Shown: positions 50,736 through 63,034 of the stretch, one piece after another | Position numbering within the stretch: the stretch's first letter is position 1 | How the letters are laid out: every line of letters begins with the position of its first letter | Source of the DNA: Piper betle | Lineage: Eukaryota > Streptophyta > Magnoliopsida > Piperales > Piperaceae | NCBI GenBank assembly: GCA_033002965.1 | Contig: JAURVB010012978.1 | Coordinates: 1-64,000 of the forward strand | Length of the DNA stretch: 64,000 nt | Reading direction: 5' to 3' | Translations under genes and position numbers: made by a program | The notes under the pieces: generated by a model | What the model was told of the DNA's origin: nothing | The model's input: only the letters and a program-made list of their open reading frames with translations | Database searches by the model: none

Positions 50736-52383
50736 TATATATGTATATATATTATACTTTTAAATAATTATGTTTTTTAGTTTTTTAAAATTATAATTTA
50801 ATTATAATTAGTTATCATCATCCTTTTATATTATACACTGTCTGTTTACCATATCTAAAACTATTTTTGCGCAAGGTTTGCGTATCTTATTATTTTCTAT
50901 GCTGATTATATTTTCAAACAAATATCGTCATTTTCTTCTAATTAATTATAATTAATTATATTTTTTATTTTTATAAATTTAATTGAATTCACATATATTC
51001 CATCATATTATATATATATATATATAATCCCTTTTAAATTAAAATTTTTTAAACAAATACTCATGTGTCATTGCATGTTGCACATTCTATTTGGTTTTCT
51101 ACCGCTTTTATATTTTATACATTTTTAAATTTTTAATCAATTTAAACTATAACCCAAGTTGAGTTAAAGTTGATCAAATATATTTTCTTTATAAGCTTTA
51201 TAAAAATCTATATGTTAGTAAAATTGGGATTCTATTATAAACCTTATTAACATTATTATACTTTTTTAAAAATTAATATATTCAAATTACACTTATTCAT
51301 GCCTTGTTAGAATTTGAATTAACTCTAATCAAATGATTTACTTTGTTTGAATTTCTTATATTTTAAAGAATTTAAATCAACTTAAAATACAATTTGAATT
51401 GAGTGATATTTGATTATATATTTTCTTTGCAAGCTTTGACTAAATATGTGTATTAGTTAAACTAGGATTTACTTATAAACTTTATTAGTATTATGTTATA
51501 TTTTTTAATATATATATTATAATTAAATAAAAGGTTAATATGTTCTAGGTAAGCACAATCCTAATTTTTTTAATCTTGCAAAGCTAAATTCAAACAAAAA
51601 TTTGCAAAATATGATATTTAATTTGGCGCATGGACGAAGTGCTTCGTTTGATATCAATTCCTCGCTGCAATCATTTTTTTCCACCAATATTTCTTTTCTT
51701 TCGTCATTGATCAGTCATAAACTGCAAATGTTCAAGGTATTAATATCCCGATGAATTGAAATCTAACTGCTAATGTGAAACTCTTAATGTTCATGGAATT
51801 GTACTCTTTCAAAATAGATTGTACACTAGAAAAAAATGCAATAACCCAAATAAATATTAATTTTTCATCATTTTTTTTAAAAAAGAAAAAATCAGTCTAG
51901 CCAACTGATATAATCTATCTATAATAAGCTAGGCTCAAATAAACTTTAAAAACTACGTTATTTAATCACCCACATTCTACTCTCATTCAAACGATTCATT
52001 GCCAATCAGTGCTACTCTACAACTTACATGCGAAGCGATGATTCTAATAAGCATTAGTTATCTTGTAAGACAGTAAGAATATATCGGTCTTCTAATAGGA
52101 ATTACTGTCAATAAACGTACAGTATTCAAACTCCGGTCTAAACAATTTGCCCCCCAACAGAATTAAGCATACCTTCTCTATGGCCTTTATTGCTAAACCA
52201 AGAACTCAAAGTCCAATGTTGCCAAGTTCCCATGAACAGGATCCTTTGGCGATTTTCTGAGGAGAGGAATGAGATTATGCCCTTGTTAATGTGCTCCATA
52301 TAAGTGCAATTGTACAAACCTTCAGCACTTCTTCGATTGCCGCTTTTGTTACCACGATTTTCTGGGCGCCTCTGTAGTTCTGT

Positions 52384-52407
52384 TATATATATATATATAT
52401 ATATATA
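52384..52407. repeat. (TA)n microsatellite
   Basis: Twelve TA units at the left border of the GH31-carrying element. Confidence 0.9.
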
Positions 52408-54027
52408 CAGATAAAGATTGCTGTCTTGCAGCACAGCCAAGATGGCTGTGCTGCACTTTCCAGCCGTTGGATTGATTCAATCCAACGGCTGAAATTAAAA
52501 CAAACTCCACCATCATCCCCTTCCTATAATTCCCGCCTACCAATTCATCAACATCCCTCACAGACACATCTGTGAACACAACTTCAGAATCCTTCAATCT
52601 CTCTCCATCAACCTCCACCTCAAGCCCTTCTCCATGTCCTTCCAGACCCAGAACAGTGACCTTCTCAATGACCCATCCCTTCTCCGTTGCGAACTCCGGC
52701 TCTGTCACCTCGGACCACACCTTCACCTGCTTCTGCTCAAGTGTGGCGTAGAACTCCACGAGAGTCGAGTGCCCACCGGCGACCTTCATCTCCGGCAGCT
52801 CGTCATCGTCGCCAAACACCTTCCCCTTGGCCTCCCCGGAGGTGGCGCCGGCGGGGAAGGTGACGACGAGCGTGAAGGGGGTCGTCCTTGCCACCTTCAA
52901 CGTCAACCCCCTCTCTGCATGGGCAAGATGGTGTTCTGGTACACATGCACGTTCACGACATGCAATGGCGCATCAAGAGTCAGGTACTGCCCGCTCTCGG
53001 AGACGATGGCCTTGGACATGTCAAAGAGGTTGTACCAAGACCCCGGCGGAAACATCGCCTTCACCGAAGTGGCAGCCTTCTTCAGCACCGGCGAAACTAG
53101 CACACTTCCCCCAAGCATGAACTAGGTGCTCACATCATAGCAGTCTGTGAAGTTCGGGAAGTTGAAGAACAGGGGACGAGCAATGGGGTGTGAGCTTCAA
53201 AGTTGAGGGTGTAGAAGTAAGGCAGCAGCTTGTACCGAAGCCCAAGAGCATTCCTAGCCGATATGGCCACAGATTTCCACACATAGAGCTCTTGCCTCGG
53301 CGAGTAGTAGTTGGCATGGTCTCTGGAGAACGGGTAGAACGCACCCAGCTCAATCCACCGGTTGCAGAGCTCCTCTGTAGGAGCAGGGTAGAATCCAGAG
53401 ATATCGGCGCCCACCATGGGCACGCCAAACATACCAAAGTTGAGAATGGTGGAGATGGAGTAGCGCAAGTCCTCCCACGTCGCCTTGTTGTCCCCAGTCC
53501 AATGCGCTGCGTACCTGCCGGAGCCGACGAAGGTCGACCGGGACAGCACGAACGGCCGCTTGCCCTGCAACGCCAGCAGAGCCCCGTGGGTGGCAATGGC
53601 CATGGAGAACCCGTAGAGACTGTGGGCGTCATACTCCAGTACCCAGTTGTAATGCGTCGCACTGGTGGCGATGGTCTTCAAGCCCAGCGGAGCCCCAACG
53701 CCGGAGGCATTGATCTTGTACGGTGGCTCGTCCCACCTCGTCTTGGTGATGTTCTTGCAATCCAAGCAACAATCCCATGGCAGGCCCGTACCGGGGCAAG
53801 GGCGGTCGGTGGGGATCCGGCACTTGCCGGTGCAGAAATTCGAGACCTCGTTCATGTCGATCCACAGCCCATCGACCGGGATGAGATCATGGAAGCGTTT
53901 GATCTCGTCTCCCCACCATGAAACAGTAGCAATCAGATTTTAGAGCCGTTAGATCACGATCTAACGGCCAGGAAAAAATGCAGGACAGCCATGTTGGCTG
54001 TCCTGCAGGACAGGAACTTATTCCCAC
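52408..54027. mobile_element. (TA)n-flanked element carrying a GH31 alpha-xylosidase fragment
   Basis: Bounded by (TA)n at 52384-52407 and 54028-54039. The left end has GCAGCACAGCC/AAGATGGCTGTGCTGC (hairpin), then AGCCGTTGGATTGATTCAAT and CCAACGGCT (inverted repeat). The right end, read inwards, has GCAGGACAGCC/AACATGGCTGTCCTGC, then GGCCGTTAGATCGTGATCTA and ACGGC. The two ends are clear imperfect terminal inverted repeats with the same hairpin-plus-palindrome order. The cargo is a 1.4 kb minus-strand piece of a host gene. Confidence 0.85.
52510..53921 (-). pseudogene. Captured fragment of an alpha-xylosidase/alpha-glucosidase gene (GH31)
   Basis: The minus strand from 53921 reads [16 protein letters not shown] (catalytic nucleophile Asp in WIDMNE), [40 protein letters not shown] then [11 protein letters not shown] (acid/base HWTGDN), [20 protein letters not shown] and [14 protein letters not shown]. 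It is then frameshifted near 53170 ([17 protein letters not shown] in the other frame), has a TAG at ~53124, and continues FMLGGSVLVSPVL, VNVHVYQNTILPMQRGG. A further frameshift near 52905 leads into LTLKVARTTPFTLVVTFPAG, DDELPEMKV, KGWVIEKVTVLGL. It resembles plant XYL1-type enzymes acting on xyloglucan in the wall. The N-terminal half is absent. Non-functional. Confidence 0.88.
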
Positions 54028-54134
54028 ATATATATATATCATTGCAAACTCACACCTACGTACATTAATTAGATATGATAACAGATATAGATCTTATATA
54101 GATCGTATATACTCTTTCAAACGTTAGATATATA

Positions 54135-55755
54135 TGAGGAATGCTGCAAGGCGCTGTCATGTTTTAGTAACGCATGCAGCGTATTTTATTTTGGGCCGTT
54201 GGATCAAAATCCAACGGTCCAAAATAAGATCCACTTTCCCCCCCCCCTCCTCTCCATTTCTCTTCCACCATCTGCCCCCGCTGGATTCTGCCACCCCTCG
54301 GCCCTGTCCTTGCCCTTGGCCCAGCCCCCCTGCAGCCGCTGTACCCCACTGCCCACGCCCACTGCTCCAGCACCCCCCTCCCTCGCTCGGTGCCGCGGCT
54401 CACCCTACCCACCCGCCCCTGCCCGTAGACGCGGTCCCCCCCCGCCCCCCGTCCCGACTTGCAACCGTGGCCCCTCCCTCGTGTCGCAGCCCACAGCCCC
54501 TGCGAGCGACGCAACGGCAATGTTGGCGGTGGGGTGGTGTGGTCGTCAACGGTGGGTGGGGTGGGGTGGTGTGGCAATAGTAGGGAGGGGGGGGGCGTGG
54601 GGGGGCGGGGGAGGGGGGAAGAGAAATAGGGGAGGGTAGATTCGTAATAAAAACTTGGCTCGAGTAAGAATCGAGTCAAATTTTTATAACGAAATAAATT
54701 TTTTAAAAAAAATAATTTTGTGATAAAAATTTAACTTGAGCCCGACTTGAGTTAAATTTTTATTATGAAATAAAATTTTAAAATAATTAAATAATTTCAT
54801 AATAAAAGTATGACTTGACTCTTTACCATGTGGAATCAAGTCAAGTTTTTCAAATTTATTTCGTAATTTTTTTAAAAAATAAAATAAAATAATTTTTTTA
54901 AAATAAAATAAAATAAAAATAATTTTACTAAATAAATATAAAAAAATAAATTTAAAAAAATAAAATAATTTGTAATAAAAACTTGACTTGATCCCACATG
55001 GGAAAGGGCTGAGTGAAGTTTTTATTACGAAATTATTTTATTTTTTGTTAAATTTATTTCGTAATATTGATACGAGTCGGGACAGAGTCAAGTTTTAATT
55101 ACGAAATTATTTTATTTTTTAAAATTTTATTTCATAATATTTATTTTGTAAAATTATTTTATTTTTTAATAATTTATTTCATAATAAAAACTAAACTCGA
55201 GTTGGGTTCAAGTCAAATTTTTATTACAACATTATTTTTTAAAAAAAATTATTTCATAATAAAAATTTAACTCAATCCTAACTCGAGTTAAGTTTTTATT
55301 ATAAAACCACCCTCCCCTATTTCTTCCTCCCTGTATTGCCGCACCACCCTATTGCCGGCGACCTCACCGTTGGCCGTTCGCTGGCCAACACTGTTGCCGT
55401 GTCGCCCGCGCGGGCTGTGGCAAGGGGGAGGGGCCGCTGTTGCGAGCGGGGATCGGGGGGACTGCGCCTGCGGGGTAGGGGCAGGGGGTGGGCCACGGCT
55501 CGCCCGGGCAGGGGGAGGGGGAGTGGTGAGGGGGAAACGCGGGGAGGGGGAGGAGTGGTGAGGGGGAAACGCAGGGGGGAGAGCAAAGCGGGGGCCCGCA
55601 GCAGTGGGTGGGGCTGGGGGCGGATGGTGGAAGAGAAATGGGGAGGGGGGGGAAGCAGGATCTTATTTTGGGCCGTTGGATTTTGATCCAATGGCCCAAA
55701 ATAAAATACGCTGCATGCGCTGCCAAAATATGACAGCACAGTGGAGCATTCCTCA
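54135..55755. mobile_element. (TA)-flanked element with ~97-bp terminal inverted repeats
   Basis: Starts TGAGGAATGCTGCAAGGC, ends the reverse complement of TGAGGAATGCTCCACTGTGC. The ends pair over about 97 bp (54135-54231 with 55659-55755) with roughly ten differences, including AACGCATGCAGCGTATTTTA/GGCAGCGCATGCAGCG and GGGCCGTTGGATCAAAATCC/AACGGCCC. Flanks are TATATA on both sides. Interior: GC-rich blocks (54235-54640, 55340-55650) around an AT-rich array of GACTCGAGTC-type palindromic units (54640-55320). No gene recognised. Confidence 0.85.
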
Positions 55756-58700
55756 TATATATACAATTATATATGGTATGGTTAGGTATAATAATTAATA
55801 GAGATCCTTAATTAGGAGATGTATATCTTCCATGGATCTTATATAATCTTTAAATAATTTTTAATTGTATCAACCATTCAAATCATGCCGTTTGCTAAAC
55901 TCTCATTAATTGAGGACATTTGCCAAAACTTGTTCTCTCATTAATCTAGTCACTTTATGCATATAACTCATCTCTACCATAACCTTAATTGGTGAAGTTT
56001 ATCTTTGCTGAAATTACTAATTTAGATTTTCTACTTACTTATTTCTTAGTTTATAATAGTTGTTTATCATAATTTAAATGGTTAGAATACTTTATATTTT
56101 GTGAGTAGAAAGTTAGTTTAGATAATTATAATTTATAACTTAATATTGTTAGCTTATGATATATAAAACGATAAAAATTTAATCATGGGTTAACCATTTA
56201 ACGGATGGCGCCAAAATGGTGAAAACTGGGGTATGACAAAACTTGGTTAATGGTAAAAAAAAATTAAAAAGATAAATGATTATGGTGATTGATATTAATT
56301 AAGTCATAATTGGGCCGTTTACAGCCTTAGAATTAAGCATCTTGAGAATCGTAGAGAAGGCAAATGCTTTTAAATCCTTGATTTGTATTTTGTCAAGATA
56401 AAGAAAATTAAAACCACCTTTCCGTAGACAATCTGCAAAACAACATTTATATGCCATCAGGAGATGAACAGATGTCATCTCAATCATTGTTCCATCATGA
56501 ATTTTATTGGCAGAACAAAACAAAAAATATATTCGAACTGCAATTTCCCAAATTATTCAGAATTCTAGATTCAAATCATATAGCACTATACTTTTCCCAT
56601 GACTGTAAAAAAATACATAAAAATATTGCCTTTTCTTCAAAAAAAATGGACTCAACATAATTGAGAATTCCAATCAGATTTCCACCGATCACCTAAGCTG
56701 CCGGATCTAATATAAAACTGACGCCCGTGCCAAAGTCCAAAACTAAACCCGGAAGGGCATTCATCTATCCGAGAAGTTAAGAGGCTAGCCGGTGGGCGAA
56801 GCGAAGGGTGGTACATCACCTGTGAAATTATGCGGCCCTCCAAATTCCAATTACTGCATCATCCTCATTTGCATCCGCCGTTGAAGAAGAAGGCGAATAG
56901 AGATCAAGAAGAGTTGTGTCTCAATGTATGAATTCGGAAGGGGTGCGAATGGTAGCTGAAGACGTCTATACAGTAATATATCAGCGGGTTTGAGTCTGTC
57001 TAATTTGAAGTAGCCCTATTGTGAGGCAGTAGAAGAGTGAAAACTCTTCTTCATGGGCGAGGGGTTCGGAAATCGGAAGGTTGTACGTATTTCTTATATT
57101 AATTTTAAGGGTGTTGGATGACCGAAGAGGGTGTCCTCTATCTTCTTCTCCAATTCTTTTGCCTTGTGGTTGTTTGAAGAGGCTGTAATCTCTTGATTAG
57201 AGAAGAAGCTTCAATTGGGTTTTGATAGAGTAGGATTTTCGGATCCTAGTTACTCCTTTTGTAATGAAAATAATATGGCTCATCAACGATGCTGTTGATC
57301 ATCAAATCTCATCATTTTCCTTCGGCTTTGACATCGATTGTTATTGCAATTTTTTAGCATACATTTGGCGTCCGGTACTTTAACAATTGAATGAAGAAAC
57401 AACTTTGGAATAATCAAGCTAGCATTAAAAAGTTAGTGTTTAATCAATATGTAGCGCTACTAGATAAATTTTGTCTAATAATGAGATGTACTATAATAAT
57501 TTAATATATTAAATATTGACCATGAATGACTTTAAAGATATATTCTATTTAAACGAAAAGATGAATTCTAATTATTTAATTTTTTATTATATTTTTAAAG
57601 ACAATTAGAGAGATTTTTATAAGTAGAAAGTTAGAAATTGATGTTAGAGAGGTTTGAACCCATAACCTTCTATTGTGAAAGATAATTTTATTATTTTTTT
57701 AAGAAGTTAAGGTTAGCGAGATTCAAACTCGTGACCTACTACATGAGGTGTTTTTATTATATATTTTTTTTATTTTTTTTGTATTTTCATTGACCGATTC
57801 TCTTACTTCTAATTTATATTGAGTTTCCCTTTATTAATAAGAGTAGATATTTCTTTATAAATCATTTCTGCATGGTTGGTCTTTAATTATCACACCATTT
57901 TCCACATATTATTTAAATTCTGAATAATGTGATAATTTATTTTTAATATGTAAAAGAGGATATAATTGTATGTAGATAATTATAATTTATACAAGTATAT
58001 GCTAGCTTGGTTTGTATTATTTTTAAAAGTGGGTATACTTGCAGCATTTCCATCACAGAGTCAAAGGTTAACTTTGAACGCTTATTAATGGATATTGATG
58101 TTTTTCTGATTTTTAGTGACATGAAGAAGTTCAATTTTTTTGCAAAATAATAATTTATTCTAATATTCATAGTATTCCAAATGAATAATTATTTTTATAA
58201 AAAATTATATTGATGATAAATATCTTTAATTTAAAGAATAATTAAAATATAATTATATATCTTGATTTGTACAATTTACTTTTATGCTAATTTACTAGTA
58301 CGCATTACTGATAATTTTTCATAACATTATTTTTGTATTCACCAAGCACCCAGTAGTTATCTTTTTGTTGATTAATCACATTTGTATTGGATTAGCTAGG
58401 TCAAATTATAAGCTTAATAATTTCTTTAGCATTGACATTAACGTCTATGAGTTTTTATTTTTCTGCTTAATTACTTTTTTTAGAAATTTCATATTAGGCT
58501 TCACAATCGAATATATACTGAAATTTGATTTAATTTGTAACTTGAAGAAAAGTTGTGATTTTATTGGTAAAGAATATAAAGTTAACGACGGATTTTTTGA
58601 TCGATTTATTTAGTATAATTGGAAAGAATTATAGGGGTAAATGGTCGAATGTTGCCCACAGGGAGTTTTGACTAGTCGTATAAGGTATGAACAACAATGC

Positions 58701-59595
58701 CTATCTGACTTGTGAAGTGGCTAGCGTTATTCAATTTTCGCATGGTGGCGCCCGCCCATAACATATGATGATATGACGGCCAGGCTGTTGCTCCCAATTA
58801 TTCACCCACATAATTATAATTAACGTTACAGGGCATGAGTAACATGTAGAACAACGTGGAATGAGAATGACAATTGAATGCGACTGATTTGATCCTATCT
58901 TTTTCATTTTTCTTGCACGGAGAAAAATGTTACTGGCATGTTTGAAGGGCGGAAAATGACAATGGCATGTGTAAGGTAGAGATACCCGCTACGTACAGTT
59001 GCTATTGTATTGCGACTTGTGATCGATGCATATCTAGATGTGCCGACATGGTGTATTTGTGATGCATATCTTTAACGTACCCACATTGTGAGTAATTGGA
59101 GGTTTGAACATTTGCCTGCAGCGTTTAATTCCCTAATTCATGCTCGCCATCTTGTATTAACAAATAGCTAGCTATCTAGTACAGCTAACAACAAAATCAG
59201 TTCCATACATTATTAATCGGTTCCATTAGAAGCCCTTCTAATTTATAACAATTTGAATAAACAACGGGAAATTTTTCTTCAAAATTGTGTTCCCCAATTG
59301 TTCATGGGCGATCTGTATTTAGCACAAGTGCAAAATGAATCGTGAACGTTATATGACCAATTATGCATGACCGGTTCTTTATTTTTCACATGGTGGAGCC
59401 ATATCCGTATAAATATTCTCTTAGCTAGTTCATATTTCATTTTCCATGCACTAAATGCACGCCAAGTTATTAACTGCTCTTTCTACGTGGACAATTTGGG
59501 ATTACAAATTCAAAGAAATCTCCGACTCATAATTACGTCCAATATATCATGCTATTCACATTGTTATAGATTGGAAGGATAGATATAATGTAATT
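55756..59595. other. AT-rich intergenic DNA
   Basis: No gene supported. 56650-57370 is less AT-rich and ends in TTTGGCGTCCGGTA, which resembles the region just after a plant LTR (primer-binding site), so it may be an LTR remnant. 57640-57740 has TTTGAACCCATAACC and TTCAAACTCGTGACC, which resemble tRNA-type B boxes in reverse. Neither is firm. Confidence 0.4.
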
Positions 59596-59603
59596 TATAA
59601 ATA
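59596..59603 (+). promoter_or_regulatory. TATA box candidate of the phospholipase gene
   Basis: TATAAATA about 70 bp upstream of the start codon, with no other AUG between it and 59673 in a position that would interfere except ATGCATGG at ~59610. Plausible but unproven. Confidence 0.4.
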
Positions 59604-59672
59604 ACATCATGCATGGTACAGATATTGTTGTAAGTTGTTCTAGCTAGCTATTTGTTAATTTTGTTAATCTAG

Positions 59673-60922
59673 ATGGCGAGCATGAAGGGAAACATTGCAG
59701 ACAGGTGGAGGGAGATTCAGGGTGAACACAAATGGGCAGGCCTTCTTGATCCCCTTGACATTGATCTCCGGCGATCCCTCCTTGTCTACGGCTGCTTGGC
59801 TCAGGCCACCGCTGATGCCTTTGAGAACGATGAATCCGCGAAGCACTTTGGAGATTGCCGGTACAAGGAAGACTCCTTCTTCCACAAGGTGTACTTGGAG
59901 AACGGGAACCCGTACAAGTACAAAGTGACCAAGTACATTTATGCAACCTCCAGCCTCGTCCCGCTAATCCCTCTTGCGATAGGTAAGAATTCCAATTGGA
60001 TGGGTTTTGTGGCGGTGGCGACCGACGAGGGCAAGGAGGCGCTTGGCCGGAGAGATGTGGTGGTCGTATGGAGGGGTACTATAATGACAAAGGAGTGGCT
60101 TGATGACGCTGCTATTGTATTGGTTCCATCGGCCCCGGTGTTGGGACTCGGTGTTCATGGGGCTGTCCATCTCGGTTTTCTCTCAGTGTACACTAGTGCT
60201 GATGAGAACTCTCCATATGATAAGACTAGTGCTAGAGATCAGGTACGTTGGATATACCAATTTTTTACTTGCAAATTTTTTCAGAATGATTAAATCGTAT
60301 TTATCAATTTTAGGTGTTGTGCGAGGTAAGGAGATTGGTGGACTTGTACAAGGACGAGGAGGTGAGCATAACAGTGACAGGGCACAGCTTGGGAGGTGCA
60401 CTCACCGTACTAAACTCGATAGATATAGTAGCCAATGGCTACAACCGGCCAAGTAAAAATGCAGACAAGGCATTTCCGGTAACTGCCTTGGGCTTTGCAA
60501 GCCCTCTGGTTGGGGAGTTTGTTTTCAAAGAGAACTACGACAACACGAAAAATTTAAGCTTTCTTAAAGTGAGGAATCAATCAGACATAATTCCAACTGT
60601 CCCATCTCTGCTCTATTGGGATTGCGGCGTCCAACTCCTCCTTGACACGCGGCAATCGCCCTACCTGAAAAGCAGCGATACGAGCTACCATAATCTGGAG
60701 GGTTATTTGCATGGAGTTGCGGGAACCCATGGGATACATGGAGAGTTTAAATTGGAAATAGATAGGCCGCTGGCACTCTTGAACAAGAACATTGATGCTC
60801 TTGTAGATGACCTGAATATTCCTCTGGGTTGGTGGGCAGAGTCCAAAGGGATGGTGCAATGGAAGGATGGAAATTGGCACTTGACGAATGAAGTTGAACC
60901 AACCGCGGAGAATGGTCTCTGA
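59673..60922 (+). CDS. Phospholipase A1-II-like lipase (DAD1-like, class 3 lipase), cytosolic type
   Basis: Two exons (59673-60242, 60314-60922) join in phase at DQ|VLCEV to 392 residues. Class II DAD1-like enzymes hydrolyse the sn-1 acyl bond of phosphatidylcholine, galactolipids or acylglycerols. The N-terminus ([40 protein letters not shown]) is typical of the class II group, without a transit peptide. Motifs: VAVATDEGKEALGRRDVVVV, WRGTIMTKEWLDD lid region; catalytic GHSLGG (Ser215); Asp281 in RNQSDIIPTVPS; a His in YHNLEGYLHG (316 or 323); C-terminal WWAESKGMVQWKDGNWHL. Full-length and intact. A tandem partial copy lies 2.9 kb downstream and a relic 11 kb upstream. Confidence 0.95.
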
Positions 60923-62989
60923 ATTGATTATGTGATGATGTAATAAAAAATTATCTGGTGCCTGTTACTAGCTACTCGGTATCCATGCTGTGGCTGTATT
61001 ATTTATTAAATAAGAGCACATGTGACGAGATGCTCAAGTTATTATATGAACTGAGGATGCTTTCTTATGAGGTGCTATGATGGATGAATTTCCGGGATTT
61101 AATAAAAGAAATATAGTCAAAGTGCGACTATCTTAACGACCTTTTAAATCTCTAAAAATTATCTTAATCTCTATAGAAATATTATTAGGCCCGAGTGTGT
61201 CCCTAGCGCACAGTTGTACTTTTTGATTGGTTCAATAGAAGTTTATAAGATGCTTCGTAATTGCATATAATTGGTTCGTTCAATTATTACATTTATGATG
61301 ATTACGGATGTTATATGATGCTTGGTTAATTATTGTGTTAATTATGATATATTGGCATAATAGCTTACATTATTCTCTTAAATTAGCTTTGAAAAACAAG
61401 CTTAAAATCAGCTCAATACAAGCTTTTGGCAAATTAAAGAACTCCCCACAAATTAACCTTTTTCCTCAAACTTCATGCGCACAAGCTTCTGTCCATCTCC
61501 TGATCTTTCTCTTTTAATTCCCTTCTCCTCAAAGCTTGTTCTTTGCTTCCCTTGATCTCTTATCTACTTAATTCCCCTTATGCACCTCTCTTTTCTTCCT
61601 TTACCTAGATCTGTAAGATGTAAAGAAGAAGAAGGGAGGAGGCAATCACATGAGCACCCGAGGGCCTACACGTTGGAACATTTAATATATACTACACCGC
61701 GCCATGCACGACTGGCACTACAACTAAATTTTAATTTTATACCTTAGCTCTCATTTAATAATGAGATAAAATATAATAATTTATTATCTTAAATGTAGAC
61801 TTTGATTGACTTTAAATATAAATCCTAATTAAATGGGATATTTTATTATATTTTTTAAGGTAAATAGATTGAATCTTATTAATTAAAAGTTAGAAATTAA
61901 TGTTAGTTGAGTTCAAATACCCAACCCTCTACGATGGGAGGTAATTTTATTATTATTATTTTTAGGAAATGAAAAATTGAAGAACTTGTGACCCTTTGCA
62001 GTGGAAGGTATTTTATTATTTTTAAAATTTTTATTGTATTTTGATTAATTAAATCTCCTACTTTTAATTGATATTAAGTTATCCTTTTATTAATATGATT
62101 AGATATAACACCCGGGCATGGGGAGTTGGGCACGCAAGCACCGCAGTGGTTTATGGCTTGGATTTCTAAGTTAATTAGATTTATAGGGTATTTAAAGAGT
62201 TTTTTTGTTCTACTTAACATTGTAACCTTATTTGTTATTAGATAAAGGCATAGTTCTTTAAAGATTACTTTCTGAGTGAGAAAGGTTGTTTTAGGTTGAA
62301 GGAAATTCAAAGGGCTATTGAATTAGATTAGTTGATTCAAAGGTAAGACGTCTGGAAAAAAATTGTCATTTGCCTTTTCTTGGTGGAAACTAATCTTCTC
62401 TCCTTTAAGTGCATTACGTGCATTGTGTGGTTTTTTGTTATAAGATTTCTTAACGAGAATGGACTATAGATTTTTAAATTAGTTAATCACTTTTAAAGAG
62501 ATGACTTAGCTTATTATATTATATTTTGGGCTAGGTTGTTACAAATGGTATGAGAGCAGCCTAGCTTCGTATTAGATGGTGAGTTGTACTAAAAACGTTG
62601 GATTAGATGTCGGTCACGAGTTAAAGAAGGTCGTGAGTTCAAACTAGCAACGGGTTAAGTGTAGAAATTTCGAGAACGAATTTTTTTAACGAGGGTGAAT
62701 TATGAACTCTCTCAACTTAGTCTCACATCTAATACCAATTAGGGTAAGATTATATTTATAAGTAAAAATGAACTATAAATTTTTAACTTGGTTAACCACT
62801 TTTGAATAAATAATTTAGGCCATTATATCGCACTTTAGAGCAAGTAATTATATTTGTCATTCATAATATTTCTTAGTATCTATCTATTTATTATTCTTTA
62901 TAATTCTTTGATGTTATTTTCTGTCTTTCTACAAATACCATTATTCCCGTACGCCAATTAAGGGAATCACATATCCGGTTACGAGTTGG
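60923..62989. other. Intergenic DNA between lipase copies
   Basis: No gene supported. AT-rich, with scattered TTCAAA(T/C)ACCC-type motifs (61905, 62630) and a segment 62520-62830 containing ATGGTATGAGAGCAGCCTAG, resembling a retroelement primer-binding region. No borders could be set. Confidence 0.4.

Positions 62990-63033
<44 letters not shown>
62990..63033. repeat. (TAA)n microsatellite
   Basis: About 14 uninterrupted TAA units. Confidence 0.92.

Positions 63034-63034
<1 letters not shown>

Larger units (their letters stand above)
49018..52383. other. AT-rich intergenic DNA with microsatellites and repeat fragments
   Basis: No gene recognised. Contains a palindromic CACCAAATTTTGGTGACAAA segment near 49899-50015 that looks like a short DNA-transposon remnant, (TA)n tracts at 50207-50247 and 50289-50308, and a helitron-like end at 50698. 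The rest is AT-rich. Confidence 0.5.
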
